From Sapria himalayana (taxonomy: Eukaryota > Streptophyta > Magnoliopsida > Malpighiales > Rafflesiaceae), in contig JAREIK010002450.1 of the NCBI GenBank assembly GCA_029783825.1, forward strand, positions 1 through 64,000: a stretch of DNA of 64,000 nt. Direction: 5' to 3'. The notes beneath the pieces were generated by a model. It did no database searches. It saw only the letters and a program-made list of their open reading frames with translations, and was not told the origin of the DNA. The position numbers and the translations under genes are program-made. The stretch's first letter is position 1, and every line of letters begins with the position of its first letter. Of the stretch, positions 11,540-23,900 are shown piece by piece.

Positions 11540-11650
11540 TTCATCACTCCAATATATTTACAATGTTTCATTTTCTAAAGCATTTTTACCTGATGTATTG
11601 TTCAGCAAACAATTTGCAGTTTCTCCTCCATCATACAGTGCTATCTCCTG
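11540..11650. repeat. Copy 2 of the duplicate segment (empty site)
   Basis: Uninterrupted copy of the segment at 9945-10430, preserving the pre-insertion sequence of the 10003-10373 MITE. It lies near the distal end of the ASL 3' flank. Confidence 0.75.
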
Positions 11651-12038
11651 TCGGAATCAGAATGAGAGCTGTTCATAGAAATCAAGGGGTCCTCGCATGC
11701 AACTAAGGAAGGAATTTGAACACGAACCACAAATGATTGCCAGATTAAAAATAGAAAATAAACATCCATTATTACAATCAAGAACACAACAATCCACAAA
11801 TTACACAATTATCTGTTTCATACGCTGACCCTATACAACTGCAAGCGAGCACACAAAAAGGGAGGCCAAACATGAAAGAGAGAGCAACTAAAGGAACCCA
11901 AATCAGACAAGCAACCATGCAGATTTGATAGGGCACATAAAGAATACTTCATGTGAAGAACACCCTTATGGGGCTCAACGTGTAAGAGGAAAAAAGTGCC
12001 AGAGAAATCTTGAAGATGATCCATGGAGCTCAGATGTA
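11540..12038 (-). other. ASL 3' flank / probable 3' UTR
   Basis: This is the sequence just downstream of the ASL stop codon. It is less AT-rich than the surrounding repeats and has no recognisable transposon domain, which fits a 3' UTR and terminator region. I found no exact AATAAA on the minus strand that I would rely on, so the polyadenylation site is not assigned. Its distal part (about 11540-11650) is the copy of a segment repeated near 9945-10430. Confidence 0.35.
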
Positions 12039-12302
12039 TTAGCAATTTCCATTTTTGTTAATATCAAGTTTAGATATCCAGTAGCTTAGCTGGGAAGAAA
12101 CAGCAGCAGATCCGGTGGAACCGTAAGAACAAAACTTATTTACTGCATTTTCTACTCCAAGGTAATTGCAGACATCTTCATCAAAAATTGGGCTTATACT
12201 TGTCATTTCTTCCATGCTTAGATCTTGAAGTTGGCATTTTTTTAAAACACAGAATGCCACCACCCTACCAACAATGTCGTGGGAATCTCTGAAAGGCACT
12301 CC
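12039..12302 (-). CDS. ASL: Argininosuccinate lyase, last coding exon
   Basis: The C-terminal exon has 87 codons plus a TAA stop. It starts GVPFRDSHDIVGR, right after the acceptor AG at 12303-12304, and is separated from the previous exon by a 99-bp intron (12303-12401). The strings FRDSHDIVGR, YLGVENAVNKF and SYGSTGS are hallmark C-terminal ASL motifs; the last segment lies near the active site of the tetramer in known structures. The end is LDINKNGNC. A start codon a few codons upstream lies in the intron and is not a real start. With the other two exons it gives about 239 residues, roughly half of a plant ASL. Confidence 0.94.
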   Translation of the reverse strand, partial: GVPFRDSHDIVGRVVAFCVLKKCQLQDLSMEEMTSISPIFDEDVCNYLGVENAVNKFCSYGSTGSAAVSSQLSYWISKLDINKNGNC

Positions 12303-12401
12303 CTGCATATAAGTACAATTCTTATTTCTTTACAAACTCATTTGAAAACAAAACAAATCCTGAAGAAATTTTAAAGCCAGTTAAACTCTTGTAAAAATTA
12401 C

Positions 12402-12566
12402 CTTTTTAACAAGATAATCAGCCAACGTTGTTGCATCAAGATGGCCAGCTGGTAAGCTCATCTGAATTTTTTCTCGATTAAATGTTACATTATTGGCAAA
12501 CTCTTTTGAAACTTCAAGCATCCCTATAATAACTTTTACACTATCAAACACAGGCTTCTTGTCTTC
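12402..12566 (-). CDS. ASL: Argininosuccinate lyase, penultimate exon
   Basis: A 55-codon exon, phase 0 at both ends, starts EDKKPVFDSVK and ends LADYLVKK. It matches the ASL segment directly after the signature-loop region, including the well-conserved LPAGHLDATTLADYLV stretch. The acceptor AG is at 12567-12568 (after a pyrimidine/A-rich tract) and the donor GT at 12400-12401. It joins the upstream exon as Q|EDKK and the last exon as VKK|GVPF, both as expected for plant ASL. It is too short and lacks a start codon, so it does not show up as an open reading frame of its own. There are no disabling changes. Confidence 0.94.
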
Positions 12567-12821
12567 CTATACCAATAATTTAAAAAAAAAAAAAGTAAAC
12601 AAAAATTGAAACCAAACAAATAAAAAAAACACAAAAATTACAATCACAAAGTATATATTTTGAAATTGTTAATTTTTGTTGATTTTGGAAAATTAAGATT
12701 TCAGCCATGAAAGAGAAGGGAGATGGATGAAAGGAGAATAAACAAAACTAGAAAAATTATTTTCATCAAAATTTTAAAAAATACAAAATAATATATATCT
12801 AGAATATAGTTGAGGCAACAC

Positions 12822-13131
12822 ACATGTTGGATACTCTCAGAAAATAAATACAAGATCTAATTAAACAATAATATTAAAGAAAATATTACTAAAATAAATA
12901 TAATAACACTCTCTAATCTACTTCATAAATCAAATACATTTATAATGTTAGGATTTTCTTATTATTCAAATTATTTTTTTCTTTTTCTGTATTTTTGACT
13001 GAACATTCGACCTATGGGTTGCCGTACTTATTTCTACTCATTATATAAAGACATCCATTATATATTTTTCATGAATGTTATTATTATATTATTTTGGGTT
13101 ATGTATATTAAAATAGCATGGCATAAGAGTA
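12822..13131 (+). mobile_element. Probable copia 5' LTR end and primer-binding site
   Basis: tgttggatactctcag at 12826 looks like a copia LTR start (TGTTGG). At about 13116-13131 'agca-tggcataagagt' resembles the LTR end plus PBS (CA-TGGTATCAGAG). Between is AT-rich promoter-like sequence with tatataaag at about 13040. It would be the 5' LTR of the copia relic that follows. It is heavily decayed, so boundaries are tentative. Confidence 0.45.
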
Positions 13132-13204
13132 CAATTCAAAATCTTAAAAAAGAATAAGTATGCATATTATACCAACATAGTACACGTGTGTACTATTCAA
13201 GAAG

Positions 13205-13390
13205 AAATTTCTTTGTGCACACTAGGCACACGCAAATGCACGATAGGCACAAACAAGCACATAAAACATGCACAGTGGTGCATGCAAGTACACAACAGAC
13301 ACATGCAGTGCACAAAACACATGCATAGTGGTACATGCAAGTGCGTAATATGCATACACGATGGTGCATATGATCTTAGCAGAGATGAGT
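13205..13390. repeat. TGCAC/GTGCA-rich imperfect repeat in copia leader
   Basis: Two related units of about 65 bp (catgca(c/t)agtggt(g/a)catgcaagt and flanking) sit in a stretch crowded with gcaca and tgca words. Similar words occur beside copia remnants at 27960-28030, 55690-55830 and 61340-61480. This suggests the patch is a component of the copia LTR or leader and not an independent minisatellite. Confidence 0.6.
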
Positions 13391-15449
13391 AGTTACAAAC
13401 ACAGTGCTGCACATGCTGTCATGAAACAAAAGCTTAACAATGATTTTTTTTCTTTTTGATAAAAATAAAAAAAAAAAAAATTAAATCCCAATTCAGTTTG
13501 GCAGAAATTAAGATTTTGCATAATTTTATTTTTTGAAGAAATTTGTCCAAAAGAATGAGAATTTTTATTCAATGTATTCATTATAGAAGAATATGTAAAA
13601 TCACAAATAATTATTGAATATTATTTCTAAAGATACGATCAAAAGTAAATATTCACATTATTGATAATCATATGATAACTTCTATATTATTTTCTTATTC
13701 TAAAAATATTATTATAATCAATTATAAATATTTAAAAACTAATAAATATGATAGTATTCAACTCAAATTTTTATTATTTTCTCATATTATATTTATTCTT
13801 AATTATTTTATTAGTGTAATTTTTATAAATTATTTTTCTAGAAAACTTAAATTTAATTGCCATTATTTTCACTGATATGATTTTAAACATATTTTAAAAT
13901 ATTTTTTGGAGATGTGATTTCAACTATAATTTATCTTATTAATCAAATATTTTCTTCAGTAATTTCTCGACATATATTATTTCAGATCTTACATCATTAA
14001 TGGAGATTATTTAACTTGTCTTTTAAAATTTTTAGATATGTATATTTTATCTTCAATAATTCTTCATGACTAGCTATGTTGGTATTTATGGCCTTAAAAT
14101 ATACTTTATTTGAATACTCTATTACTCAAATTAAGGTACAAATAAATTTTACCAGAAACTGATATAATTTTAATGAATACGAATATTATATTTTTTGACG
14201 ATTACTCTATTTGTAATGACCATGAGAAAAGTACGACTCTAAATATTACACATGAAGCCATTATCTTTTTTCTCATGCTTACAATCCTACCTAGACTACC
14301 ACATAATAGAAAGAATCATAAATCAATTACATTTAAACATATTGATATTCAATATGATGTTACTCCCGTGAAATTAGCATACCTACAATTAAATTCAAAT
14401 TATATTTAGCTTGGGAAGAGTGAAACTTTCCGAGTATAGTGGTCTCATTCAAATCCATATAACATAATAATTAATGAGTTTTCAACGGTACATACTCATT
14501 TTGAATCAATAGCTAGGAGACTTGCCCTTCTAAAATATAGAATTCATACTAGATGAAAGACATGCCTAACCTTATTAGACTAGAAATAAATCTACCAAAT
14601 AATTAGATAATCTTGTAACTAATTATTTTGGTATTAACTTTTTGATCACTCTCCAAAGAGAACATATAATTTATACTCAGCACTCAATTTCATCTATTTT
14701 ATCATTATATCACCTTATTCATTCTTTTGTTTATTTTATTACTTCTATAACAGTACTAAGACACTCATATTTCTTTCTAAAACATTATCTCATCTAGGAT
14801 AACACAAATTCATGATAAAAAAAATATTCTCCACACTAATAAGACTTGAAAACTAGTACTACGATCTTAAAAAATATTTATTATTTATACAAGTGAGTGT
14901 TCGCTAAGACACTTATAATGAAAAAATATACTTAGATATTTATTATAGACTACTAGGAAAATCACTCTCTAGTGACCAAGATGGTCTCGGTATATATTAT
15001 TATTTCTCTTGCAATATCTCATAATTTGAAAATACACTAACTAGAAATGACCTATGCATTTTTTAATGATTACCTTGAAAAATAGGTACATATAAAGTAA
15101 ATAACTAGGTTGAGTAGCATAGTTAGGAGTAGTTTGTGGATAATGAAATGTATCGTACAACATTAATTAGTCATCAAAAACTTGATTTGTGAATATTTCA
15201 AAGTAGACACCTTATAAGTATGTCATTGACTTATCATAATTCTTTCATACAAACCCTAATAGCATAATGATTTTGATTATTGTCAACATAACTAATATTT
15301 TGATTTAAGGAATATAATGAGCTGAAAATCATCCAACATAATGAATACTTTGAGAAATAATTTTAGAAGAAAGATTTTTAAGGGCTAATACTTCCTTAGT
15401 AGAAAAATAACTTATTCTATGCGGATGATTATATTGTCATAGATGATAT

Positions 15450-15470
15450 ATATATATATATATATATATG
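15450..15470. repeat. TA dinucleotide run
   Basis: About ten TA units inside the copia RT relic, directly after the YADD motif. Confidence 0.9.
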
Positions 15471-16555
15471 ATAATCGTGTAGATATTATTTTGAGTTCTA
15501 TTCTAACAAATACTCATATTGATTCAGATACAAATATCACTTATGATGCAGCTGCTTATCTTTTTATGTGAAGAAATTTATGAAAACGTCTAGTATTTTA
15601 TGTCTATTTCAGATACAATAAATATTTCTAGTTGGCAAGATATTAGGATACAAGATGGGCATTAATTAGACTATACCGAAATAAAATCTATGATAAGATT
15701 TTATAATTTTCTTGAAAACAAATTACAAATTGGTCATTGACAAAAATTACTTTCAAAATACTTTGGAAGCATTTGCTGCTCAAGATACTTTGACAACAGT
15801 TTCTAGTTCTCTCATTACTATTCACTATTAGAGATGTTAAATAGGCCGGGTCAAGTCGCCCAACTATGCTTGGCCCGGCACGGCACCACATGGTACAGCA
15901 ACCGTGTCGTGCCTAGCCCAGCACCGTTTCTTCAAGTCAGGCCCGACACGACTCGAAGGCCCAACCGGTTGAAAAAACCATGCCATGTCGTGTCGTATGG
16001 CCAGTTCTGGCCCATACGCGCCAGTTTGTAAATTTTAATAATTTTTTTAAGATAATATTATTTTATATATAATTATTTATGTATTCATTATTTAGGAAAT
16101 TATAATTAGTTATTATACTTTAGTTAATCACTTTATGTTTAAAAATTTTTTAATGTTAATTATATTTAGTTTTTAGTATTTATTATTTACAATTTAATTA
16201 ATGTTAATTATTTTTAATACTTGATAATTTTATATATGTATCAGTGACTCAATGTATATGTATCAGACTATCAGACATCAGTGTAAGTGTATTAAAAATT
16301 TAAATATGAATAAAAAAATATTATACCTTACATATAAAAAAAAAATTAAAACTAATACAAAATGAAAAAAAAAAATTAAATATTCAAGTTTAAACTTTCA
16401 AACATCACAACCAAAAATTAAATAAACACATATGACAAAGAAAAATACAATGTAAATAAACATGAGTAAATCAAAATTAAAAATCAGAATTAGATATAAC
16501 ATAACTCATAAGAATAAAGCATAACACATAAGTGTCACAATCCGACAAACATCAA

Positions 16556-18700
16556 TCATTAAGCATCGACATCATCAATCATCATATCATTATCATCCTC
16601 AATATCAATATCACTATTATCATATGAATCATCATCAAGAATCAACTCATCTACTTTTACAGCATTTATAGCATGATCATGGATGCTAAAGTTCGAATTC
16701 TCTCAATCCTTCATGCATACTAAAGCCTTAATAATATATATACATAATCTTGATCTCCTACCCAAAATCATATTCACTACAACAGAAAAAATAGAATCCG
16801 ATACTATGCTCGACACCACATGAGTCAGTAGATCTCATGTCATCTTAGATAGCACGAGAAAGATAGACTCGTATGATTTTCACTACTATAATATATCGAG
16901 AGTTTAGTATCAGAATGTGATAGAATTGAGCAGTAATCAGTATCATCTTAGATAGCACGAGAAAGATAGACTCGTATGATTTCCACTACTGTAATATATC
17001 AAGAGTTTAGTATCATAATGTGATAGGATTGAGCAGTAATCAGTATATAAGTACTGAGACAACTAGCTCCTATTAGATGATCCACCTCATCATTTCCTCC
17101 TCGCTAACTGAATGAAAAAATTATCATCTCTAAATACGATATCCATGTCTATACTTGGAGTCTCACTACTACTACCATCATACCTAGTATCGTAGCATGT
17201 AAAAAGCTCAGTCAACTTCTCGTAAATAAATCCTTCAGGTGGATCTTTCATGTTTATGCACGAGAAAATATAGGTCGAGATGTTCTCTACTCCTTCTACC
17301 TTAAACCTAGGATCCATGTAGGCCGTCAAACAATAAAGAGATAAAATGATAGACCAGTATTTTAAGTATTAGATTTCCATCTATAAAACTATATCGCTAG
17401 TGTCGGGTCATCTCGATACTTCCTAAATATGCTACTAATATTACATATGGACCTTAGTGCAATACATATCGTAAGAGTATAAACTGACAAACACATATTC
17501 ATTGTGTCATAAAAAAACTTTAGGAATTTCATAAATAAAATTCATATAGTTCAGTCAGTATCATCAATAATAAGTTCGTCAATCATGCTATTGACATAAT
17601 CGGATATCACATGGTCATATCAAACACAAGACGCCAGTATCAGATAAGTATAATTCTAACAGTATCTCATATCTGCTTATAATTTATTCTTAAGATTCAA
17701 AAAAAAATAAAAACTATTAAACTCATATTATCAGCGAGACGTGCGAATATATTTTAGTGAGTTACGTATATTTTCTAAAGTGAGAGTACACACATTCATC
17801 TCCGCTTGTACAACCAAGTTAATCACGTAACACATACAACTAATATAAAAAATCTCTCTTAATGGTCCGTCTCTAATATTCCTAATAAATAATTTAATCA
17901 CTACTTTATTATTAGATATATTATCGAATATGATACTAAAAAAATTTATTTTTACTTTTATATTCCGTAAAGACCTTCATCATGCACTCAAAAATGACCG
18001 AGTCATCACGATGATGAAGAATCTCAGAGAATCCTAAAATTTTTTTATTTAGAGTTCATTTTGAATCTACATAGTAAGCTGTGAGGCACGCATAAGATAC
18101 ATCATCGTGACTAATTCAAATATCAAATGTCACGGATATTACTTCACTATAATCCCTAAGTTCATTAATTATTATTTATTTTTTAACTTATAATATTTTA
18201 GTATGTCGTTTCTAGATGTGGACCTAGGAATCCTACGATATGCAGGCTGAAAAAATATCTTTATGATATTAATTATGATTGGATCTTCCAAAAATCTAAT
18301 CGGAAGAGTCAACATGATAATTAATTTGGTCATGTTCTTTATTCCTAACTCGTGGTATATGAAGGAAATAAACATTGAGATTAAACTAGATTCAGCCTTA
18401 AAAATCTACCACTGAATAGGATTTGTCTAAATGCATTATATTTTTAGTGTATACTTCGGCAAACCTTTTAAGGTGTCTAGTCTCATATAAACTCTTACAA
18501 CTTAATTTTCTTATAATATTTATACTGTATCAATTCTTCATCGACACCCCTAAATTTTTTTTATTTTATTATATTAAAATGAGTACAAACACATGAAGTC
18601 TTTCTAGTTTTTTATTTTTTTGATATTTGGATCGAGACAACCCGAGGAACCAAAGTCTCGGCAGCCGCGGATCTTTGTGTAGGATTTTCATTTTCTAAAT
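16556..18700 (-). pseudogene. hAT transposase pseudogene
   Basis: On the minus strand, in order: BED-finger remnant at about 18600-18400, catalytic core remnants at about 18000-17400, an open stretch at 17329-17090 reading MDPRFKVEGVEN then EGFIYEKLTELFTCYDTRY, the C-terminal dimerisation region at about 17080-16690, and an Asp/Glu-rich tail ending near 16560. It aligns domain for domain with the better preserved copy at 62711-64000. A 103-bp tandem duplication (16841-16943 and 16944-17046) lies in the dimerisation region and breaks the frame; stops occur elsewhere. Confidence 0.82.
16841..17046. repeat. 103-bp tandem duplication inside hAT transposase
   Basis: catcttagatagcacgagaa... occurs twice head to tail with only a few differences (16841-16943, 16944-17046). 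A single copy is present at the equivalent place of the related element (about 63020-63120). A length of 103 is not a multiple of three, so the duplication is frame-breaking. Confidence 0.9.
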
Positions 18701-19344
18701 CTAAATTAATTTCATTTTTATTATTTAGATTACAATTTATCATTTTTTACTTTTTTTAAAAACTTGAGAGTAGAGTAGAGAGAGAGAGAAAGAAAGAAAG
18801 ACTAGTTAAGTTAAGTTAACAGTTAACTAATAAACAAAAATATAAAATACTCATAAAGCATAAACCAAAACATGTATGACCATATACTTTAGCTATTTTG
18901 AATTCTCACATGCCACAGCACGTGCACCACAAATCCAAATACCAAAGCCGAGTTGTGAGCCCTAAAAAACCGAGTTGAAATCCCTAGAGAGAAAAAATTA
19001 GGAGGGAGAGAGAGAGAGAAACAAGCTTTAAAAGTAAGAATGAGAATGCGTTGATTTATATTTTTAAAAAAAACTTAAATCTTAGAGAGGGGATGGAGAA
19101 TTTTATAGATTAATAAAAAAAATATTTTTTTATGATTTTTTTAAATATTTAATAAATAATAAAGAAGCAGAATCCCTAGGGCAGTCAAATTTTGCCCCAT
19201 AGTTGTTGGAGGCAAAATCCAACGGCTTAGATTTAAATTTTATAATTTGTTGTACCATTTGGGTCGGTTCGATCCATTCCAAGAGCTTTGGCTTCTGGAA
19301 TAGCCGTTGGGGTGGACTCGGACTCGAGTCGAAAAGACAACGGG

Positions 19345-20183
19345 TAGAAGTATCAAACGAAACGTGCCGGGCCAGCCCGGCCCATTTTTTTTAACACGGT
19401 CATGCTTTAATGGCGGGCCAGGCACGGCATGGTTATTGTACCGTGCCATGCCTGGTCTGGGACTAGATGATAGATTTTAAATTTTACTATTTTAGGACTA
19501 GAGAGATACTAAGTCACTAGAGAGAGACAGAGAGAGAGTAAAAAAAATTAAAATAAATTACCATGTAAAGCAGTGAGGTCAATCATGTGCACGGTGCACT
19601 ACAGTCTAGTTCAAAATTCCAAACCCGGACTGAATAACAAAATCCCGAGTCCAGAGAGAGAAAAGTAAGAGTTTTGAAAAAGTAAGAATGTGAGATTTGA
19701 GAATAAATATTTATGAAAAACATAAATGTTATAAAAATGTGGGTGAGATATTATAGATTAAAAAAATAAATTTTTTTTAAAAGTATTTTTTTGTTTTTTT
19801 TTTTAATTTTTTATTGTATTTTAGGGTGCATAATCGGGTCAGGCGAGACTGTGGGTCGGGTTTGATTGGACCCGTGTCGGCGCTGGCGTGGAGTTGAGGT
19901 GCGGTGTGGGTGGGGACTGGCCGACTGGGGTTGGGGGTCATGGGGTGCCGGGTACGGGTCTGACCTTGACCCATGCTGACGGGCCGTGCCACGGGCCACC
20001 GAACCATGCCAGGCCAGGCATGGCACAAGGCCCGATTGGCCTCGACACGGCAATAAGGTGCCTTACCCGTGCACAACATGGGCCTGGGCACGGGAAATTC
20101 CAGTGCCAGGCCGGCCCAGGCACGGCAGAATCGTGTCGTGCCTCGTGCCGGCCTGGCCCGGCCCGGCCTGATTGACACCTCAA
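19345..20183. mobile_element. Non-autonomous hAT element nested in the 4.7-kb hAT
   Basis: The left end is tagaagtatcaaacg and the right end attgacacctcaa, variants of the family ends. Flanks acaacggg (19337-19344) and accacggg (20184-20191) match at 7 of 8. Removing the insert restores 'gacaacgggtccagttt'. The interior has GC-rich ends (GGCACGG, GGCCGG words), an AT-rich middle and no transposase. ORFs in the GC-rich right half (19777-20235, several overlapping on both strands) are chance. Confidence 0.8.
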
Positions 20184-20516
20184 ACCACGGGTCCAGTTTC
20201 GAGCCCAACAAAAAAATCAAAATGTCAGGCCTCAATATTTCAGTTCGGGTCGGGACATCATACTTGCTGGGTCAGAGAAATTATTGGCTCATTCCAAGAA
20301 ACCGTGCCCACGGGCCTCGATACCAGGCCGTATCTATCCCGGTACGAGACCTGGTTGGCCTTGGCACAACACAACACGAGGCATGCTGTGAATGGGCCCG
20401 GCACATGCATGGGCACAAGTTATTCTCATGCCTTGCTAGGCCAGGCACTACCAAATCGTGTTGTGCCTCGGGCATGGCCGGCCTGGCCCAACCCATTTGA
20501 CACCTCTATTCACTAT

Positions 20517-20988
20517 GATAGTTGAGCAATAAACATATAACATATAATCTAGTATTTCATAAGTAGACAAATCACAAAAATAATTATTTTTTCCTAAATG
20601 AAAAAAATCATGATGAGATGGATCATTACTACAATATATATATATTCAAACAACATGGCAGTCAACTTGACGAGAAATATTATAATTTTTAATTATTTTT
20701 TGTTTTTTATTTATTTAATATGATAACCAGATATGTGAGTTGCTATGATCACTTCTGTTCATGATATAATAATATTTCATTGTCATTAATATAAGTATTA
20801 TCTCATATGTTGATAATTCATAAATCTATAATAAGTATATGAGTAGAATAGAAGCGTCGCGTGGGCATTATATATGGGGACTGTTATAATCATTTCTGCT
20901 CATTATATACTAATATTTGATTACCATTAATGAGTCTTATCTCATATGTTGATATTTCATAAGTCTATAATAATTATTTGATTATAAT
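20517..20988 (+). mobile_element. Copia relic, RNase H end and start of 3' LTR
   Basis: This continues the copia relic cut by the hAT at 15829-20508. The segments 'ataatctagtatttcataagtagacaaatca' (given in part) and 'agtcaacttgacgag' parallel 42860-43010 and 26990-27130, which encode the copia ...DQLADIFTK... end. The 3' LTR should begin near 20672 and is itself cut at about 20989 by another hAT relic. Confidence 0.55.
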
Positions 20989-23900
20989 ATAAGTGTAAAT
21001 TGGGTAAGGCAACATGGGCACGTTACAAAGAACAACCTAATTCAGTCATGTCTGGCTTGGTATGGCATAATCCAGAGTTGTGCCTAGACCATAGCCATGT
21101 CGGACATGGCATGATATGTCATGCAGGGTTGAATCAAAGCTGCACAAGTCTCTTGTTGTGCTAAGCACAATCCTTGTGCATGGCACGCTAGCATGGCCTC
21201 GAGCATGGCAATAATTAAAAAAAAATCCATTATGTTATGACTGTTTTTTTGTCCATTCGCATTATACCATCCGGGTGCCCGATAGGACAATGATAGGTGA
21301 TGCCATGTCATTGTCATATTGAGAAAAAATAAAATAAAATATTAAACAAATATTTGAGAATTCAATTTTAATAAAAAAAATTATAAATAGCATATTGATA
21401 TATTTTATTTTTTACAATTATATGTAGATTCATTTAATTTTATTTCTTCTCTTTACTCTAAAATTGAGCGTGTTATTTTGTACCAATATTTTTAAATAAT
21501 TTGTAATTTAAATATTTCAGAACATCGATATTAGTTTGATAACGAGTATCGACTACAAGATGCAAGAAAACAAAATGAAGTATCCAAAATATCTACTGCA
21601 CACATAGAGTTAAGATACACATTACAATGTGTTATAATTACTTTTTTTAGTATTTTAGTAATTATTATGTTAATAAATAAATTAAAATAAATATTAACAA
21701 ATTAAAAAAAAACTTCTATGGTTGTACTATTTCTAATTCAATGTTAAAATAAAAAAAAAATAATACATAATAAATTCAATAAAAATAAATTAGACTTGGA
21801 TATAAATAATAACAATTTGAATAAAAAATCCAAATAAACAACCTTTAAATAGTCTAGATATATTTTACTATTGTTAAAAATAAAAATAATATGAGTTTCA
21901 AAAAAAAATTCAGTATTGTGCATATACTATAAAAAAAATATAATGTTGAAATACAAATAACATTTATCATCTTAAGAGACATATCAATTAGTATACTAAG
22001 AATTATTCTACATAGGATACCATGCAAATTCAACTTAACGGCATAATCTTTGAAGTTAAATTAATTAAAAATTATTGACCTCATTTATTTGATACAATAA
22101 GTTTATGAGAGAAGACATTGTGAAATTGATTACATACATAGATCTTCTAATTAAATTTTCTAAAAATTCTAAAATAATTAATATAATGCATATTTATTTT
22201 CAATCTGATTATTATAGAATTTATATATCTATCAATATGTATGACATAATAAGATATTTTAAATTGAAAAATAATTAATAATTAGCAAATATAAAAAATA
22301 TAATAAAGTAATATTTGTGATGTCCAATACTTAAACTAGTAGTGATAGCATTTCATTCGCATATCTCATAACACATTATATCAATTCTAAGTGAAAACTT
22401 AATAAAAAAAATTATGATTTCTTGAAACCTTTCATCCTCATGATGACTCCATCATATTAAAGTGCTGATGAGAAAATTAAGAAATAATAATATTCAAAAT
22501 AATATTTTTAGTATCACATTCAATAATACTTCAAATAATTACATCTTTATTAACATATTTGTCAAAACTAACAAAGTAACTCTTAATAAATTTTTTTATA
22601 TTAGATATAAGTATCACATAATTAACATAATTATATAAAAAAAATAAAATTTATTTCCTCCATATTAAAACATACAAAATTAATTAAAATATCTTAGAAC
22701 ACTAAAAAAACAACAAAAATTTTAACTCTGTTTGTTACAGGGCCTAAAAAAGAAAGAATTTCAAAAGAAAATTATACACCAATTTCATGTTAGAGCCATT
22801 TGTTTATTAGTGAGCCTAGAATTACACTTATATTAGAATCACATATTGACTACTAACACTTGATATATGACTATATCAATAATAAAAATAATAAATTTAT
22901 TAATGATTTAGACTGAAGACAATTTTTATTTCTAAAATTCTAAAAAAAAATTATGATACGATGACTATGTGTTCGTATGTTTACATTCTCATCACTTACA
23001 TTACAATTAAGTGCATATGTAATATAATAATAAATTTAGCAAGTATAAAGAATACTTAGATTTTAGTATCATTATTATTAATATGAAAACTAAATATTTA
23101 AAATAATATTCCTTCATTTCATCTCTTTATTGCTTGTCTGTTAAAGGTGTCAAATGGATCAGGTGGCCCGAGTATGATCCACCCAAAATCAGTAGTGTCT
23201 GGCCCAGCATGGTACAATCCAAAACCATGCCTTGGGCAGGGATGGGCTAGGTAGAGACACCTCATGGCATGATTTGTGGCGTGCCTGACTAGCATGAGCC
23301 GTGCCTCGTGCAGGGTCCCCGTCAGGCACGACTCATGTGTCTGGCCCGGTGACACGGTAAATCGGGCCGGTGACCCCGTCAGGCGATAGCCAAGTCAATC
23401 AAATTTTAATTTTTTTAAAAAAATTGATTGCCTCATCACAAGCAGTCCAATTGTTCTAGAATAATCAACCACGTGGCCGATATAATTAGTCGGCCCGTAA
23501 ACCGGCCACTCGTCACACAATGGCCACAAGTTTCTTTCACCCGTGCATCTTTGGATTTCGGCATGGTCTAGCACGATCGTGCACTCGACGATGTCCATCA
23601 AGTCATGCTTGGCCAGTGGACTGTGCCGTCATGCCGTGCCTAGCACGGCGCGAGAATTTTTATCATGTCATGCTGGCACAATACAGTGGCAAGATTGTGA
23701 CTTGAAAAAACAAATCATGTCAACACAGCATGACCCATTTAACATCTCTATTGTCTACTTCTATAGAACTTATGATTAAGATTAAAAGAACAGAAAACAT
23801 ATTAAAATATATATTCAATTATATAAACTCAAAAAATCAGATGGATGAATTTACAAAAAATTAGATAATAATTTACATATTATGATATTAGGTATTGTAG

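Larger units (their letters stand above)
13132..15828 (+). mobile_element. Ty1/copia retrotransposon relic, internal part
   Basis: Plus-strand fragments collinear with a copia polyprotein. The stretch at about 14640-14760 matches the connector just before RT in the relic at 41.0-41.6 kb. At 14880-15060 is a region parallel to 41790-41960. At about 15410-15450 YADDYIVID is the RT catalytic YVDD motif, and after a TA tract a segment like RRYIVDIL follows. RNase H is cut at 15828 by the 4.7-kb hAT and resumes at 20517. Many stops; not functional. Confidence 0.65.
15829..20508 (-). mobile_element. 4.7-kb hAT transposon with perfect 8-bp target duplication
   Basis: Both flanks read ttcactat (15821-15828 and 20509-20516). 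Ends are tagagatgttaaatagg and catttgacacctcta, terminal inverted repeats of the TAGAGGTGTCAAA family. The duplication is perfect although the surrounding copia element is badly decayed. Subterminal regions are GC-rich with GGCACGG/GGCCAGG words. A transposase pseudogene occupies the minus strand, and another hAT element is nested at 19345-20183. The host site is the RNase H region of a copia relic in the ASL intron. Confidence 0.93.

Noticed and set aside
12303..12308. A Met codon upstream of GVPFRDSH as a gene start
   Set aside because: It lies in the 99-bp intron; the exon begins at 12302 after the AG, in phase with the preceding ASL exon.
13186..13412. Cys/His-rich ORFs on both strands (68 and 71 codons), zinc-finger-like at first sight
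   Set aside because: They come from TGCAC/GTGCA repeats; Cys and His spacing is irregular and both strands give the same appearance.
19777..20525. Cluster of ORFs up to 152 codons on both strands
   Set aside because: They sit in the GC-rich end of hAT elements, overlap each other in four frames, and show only repeat-derived composition.
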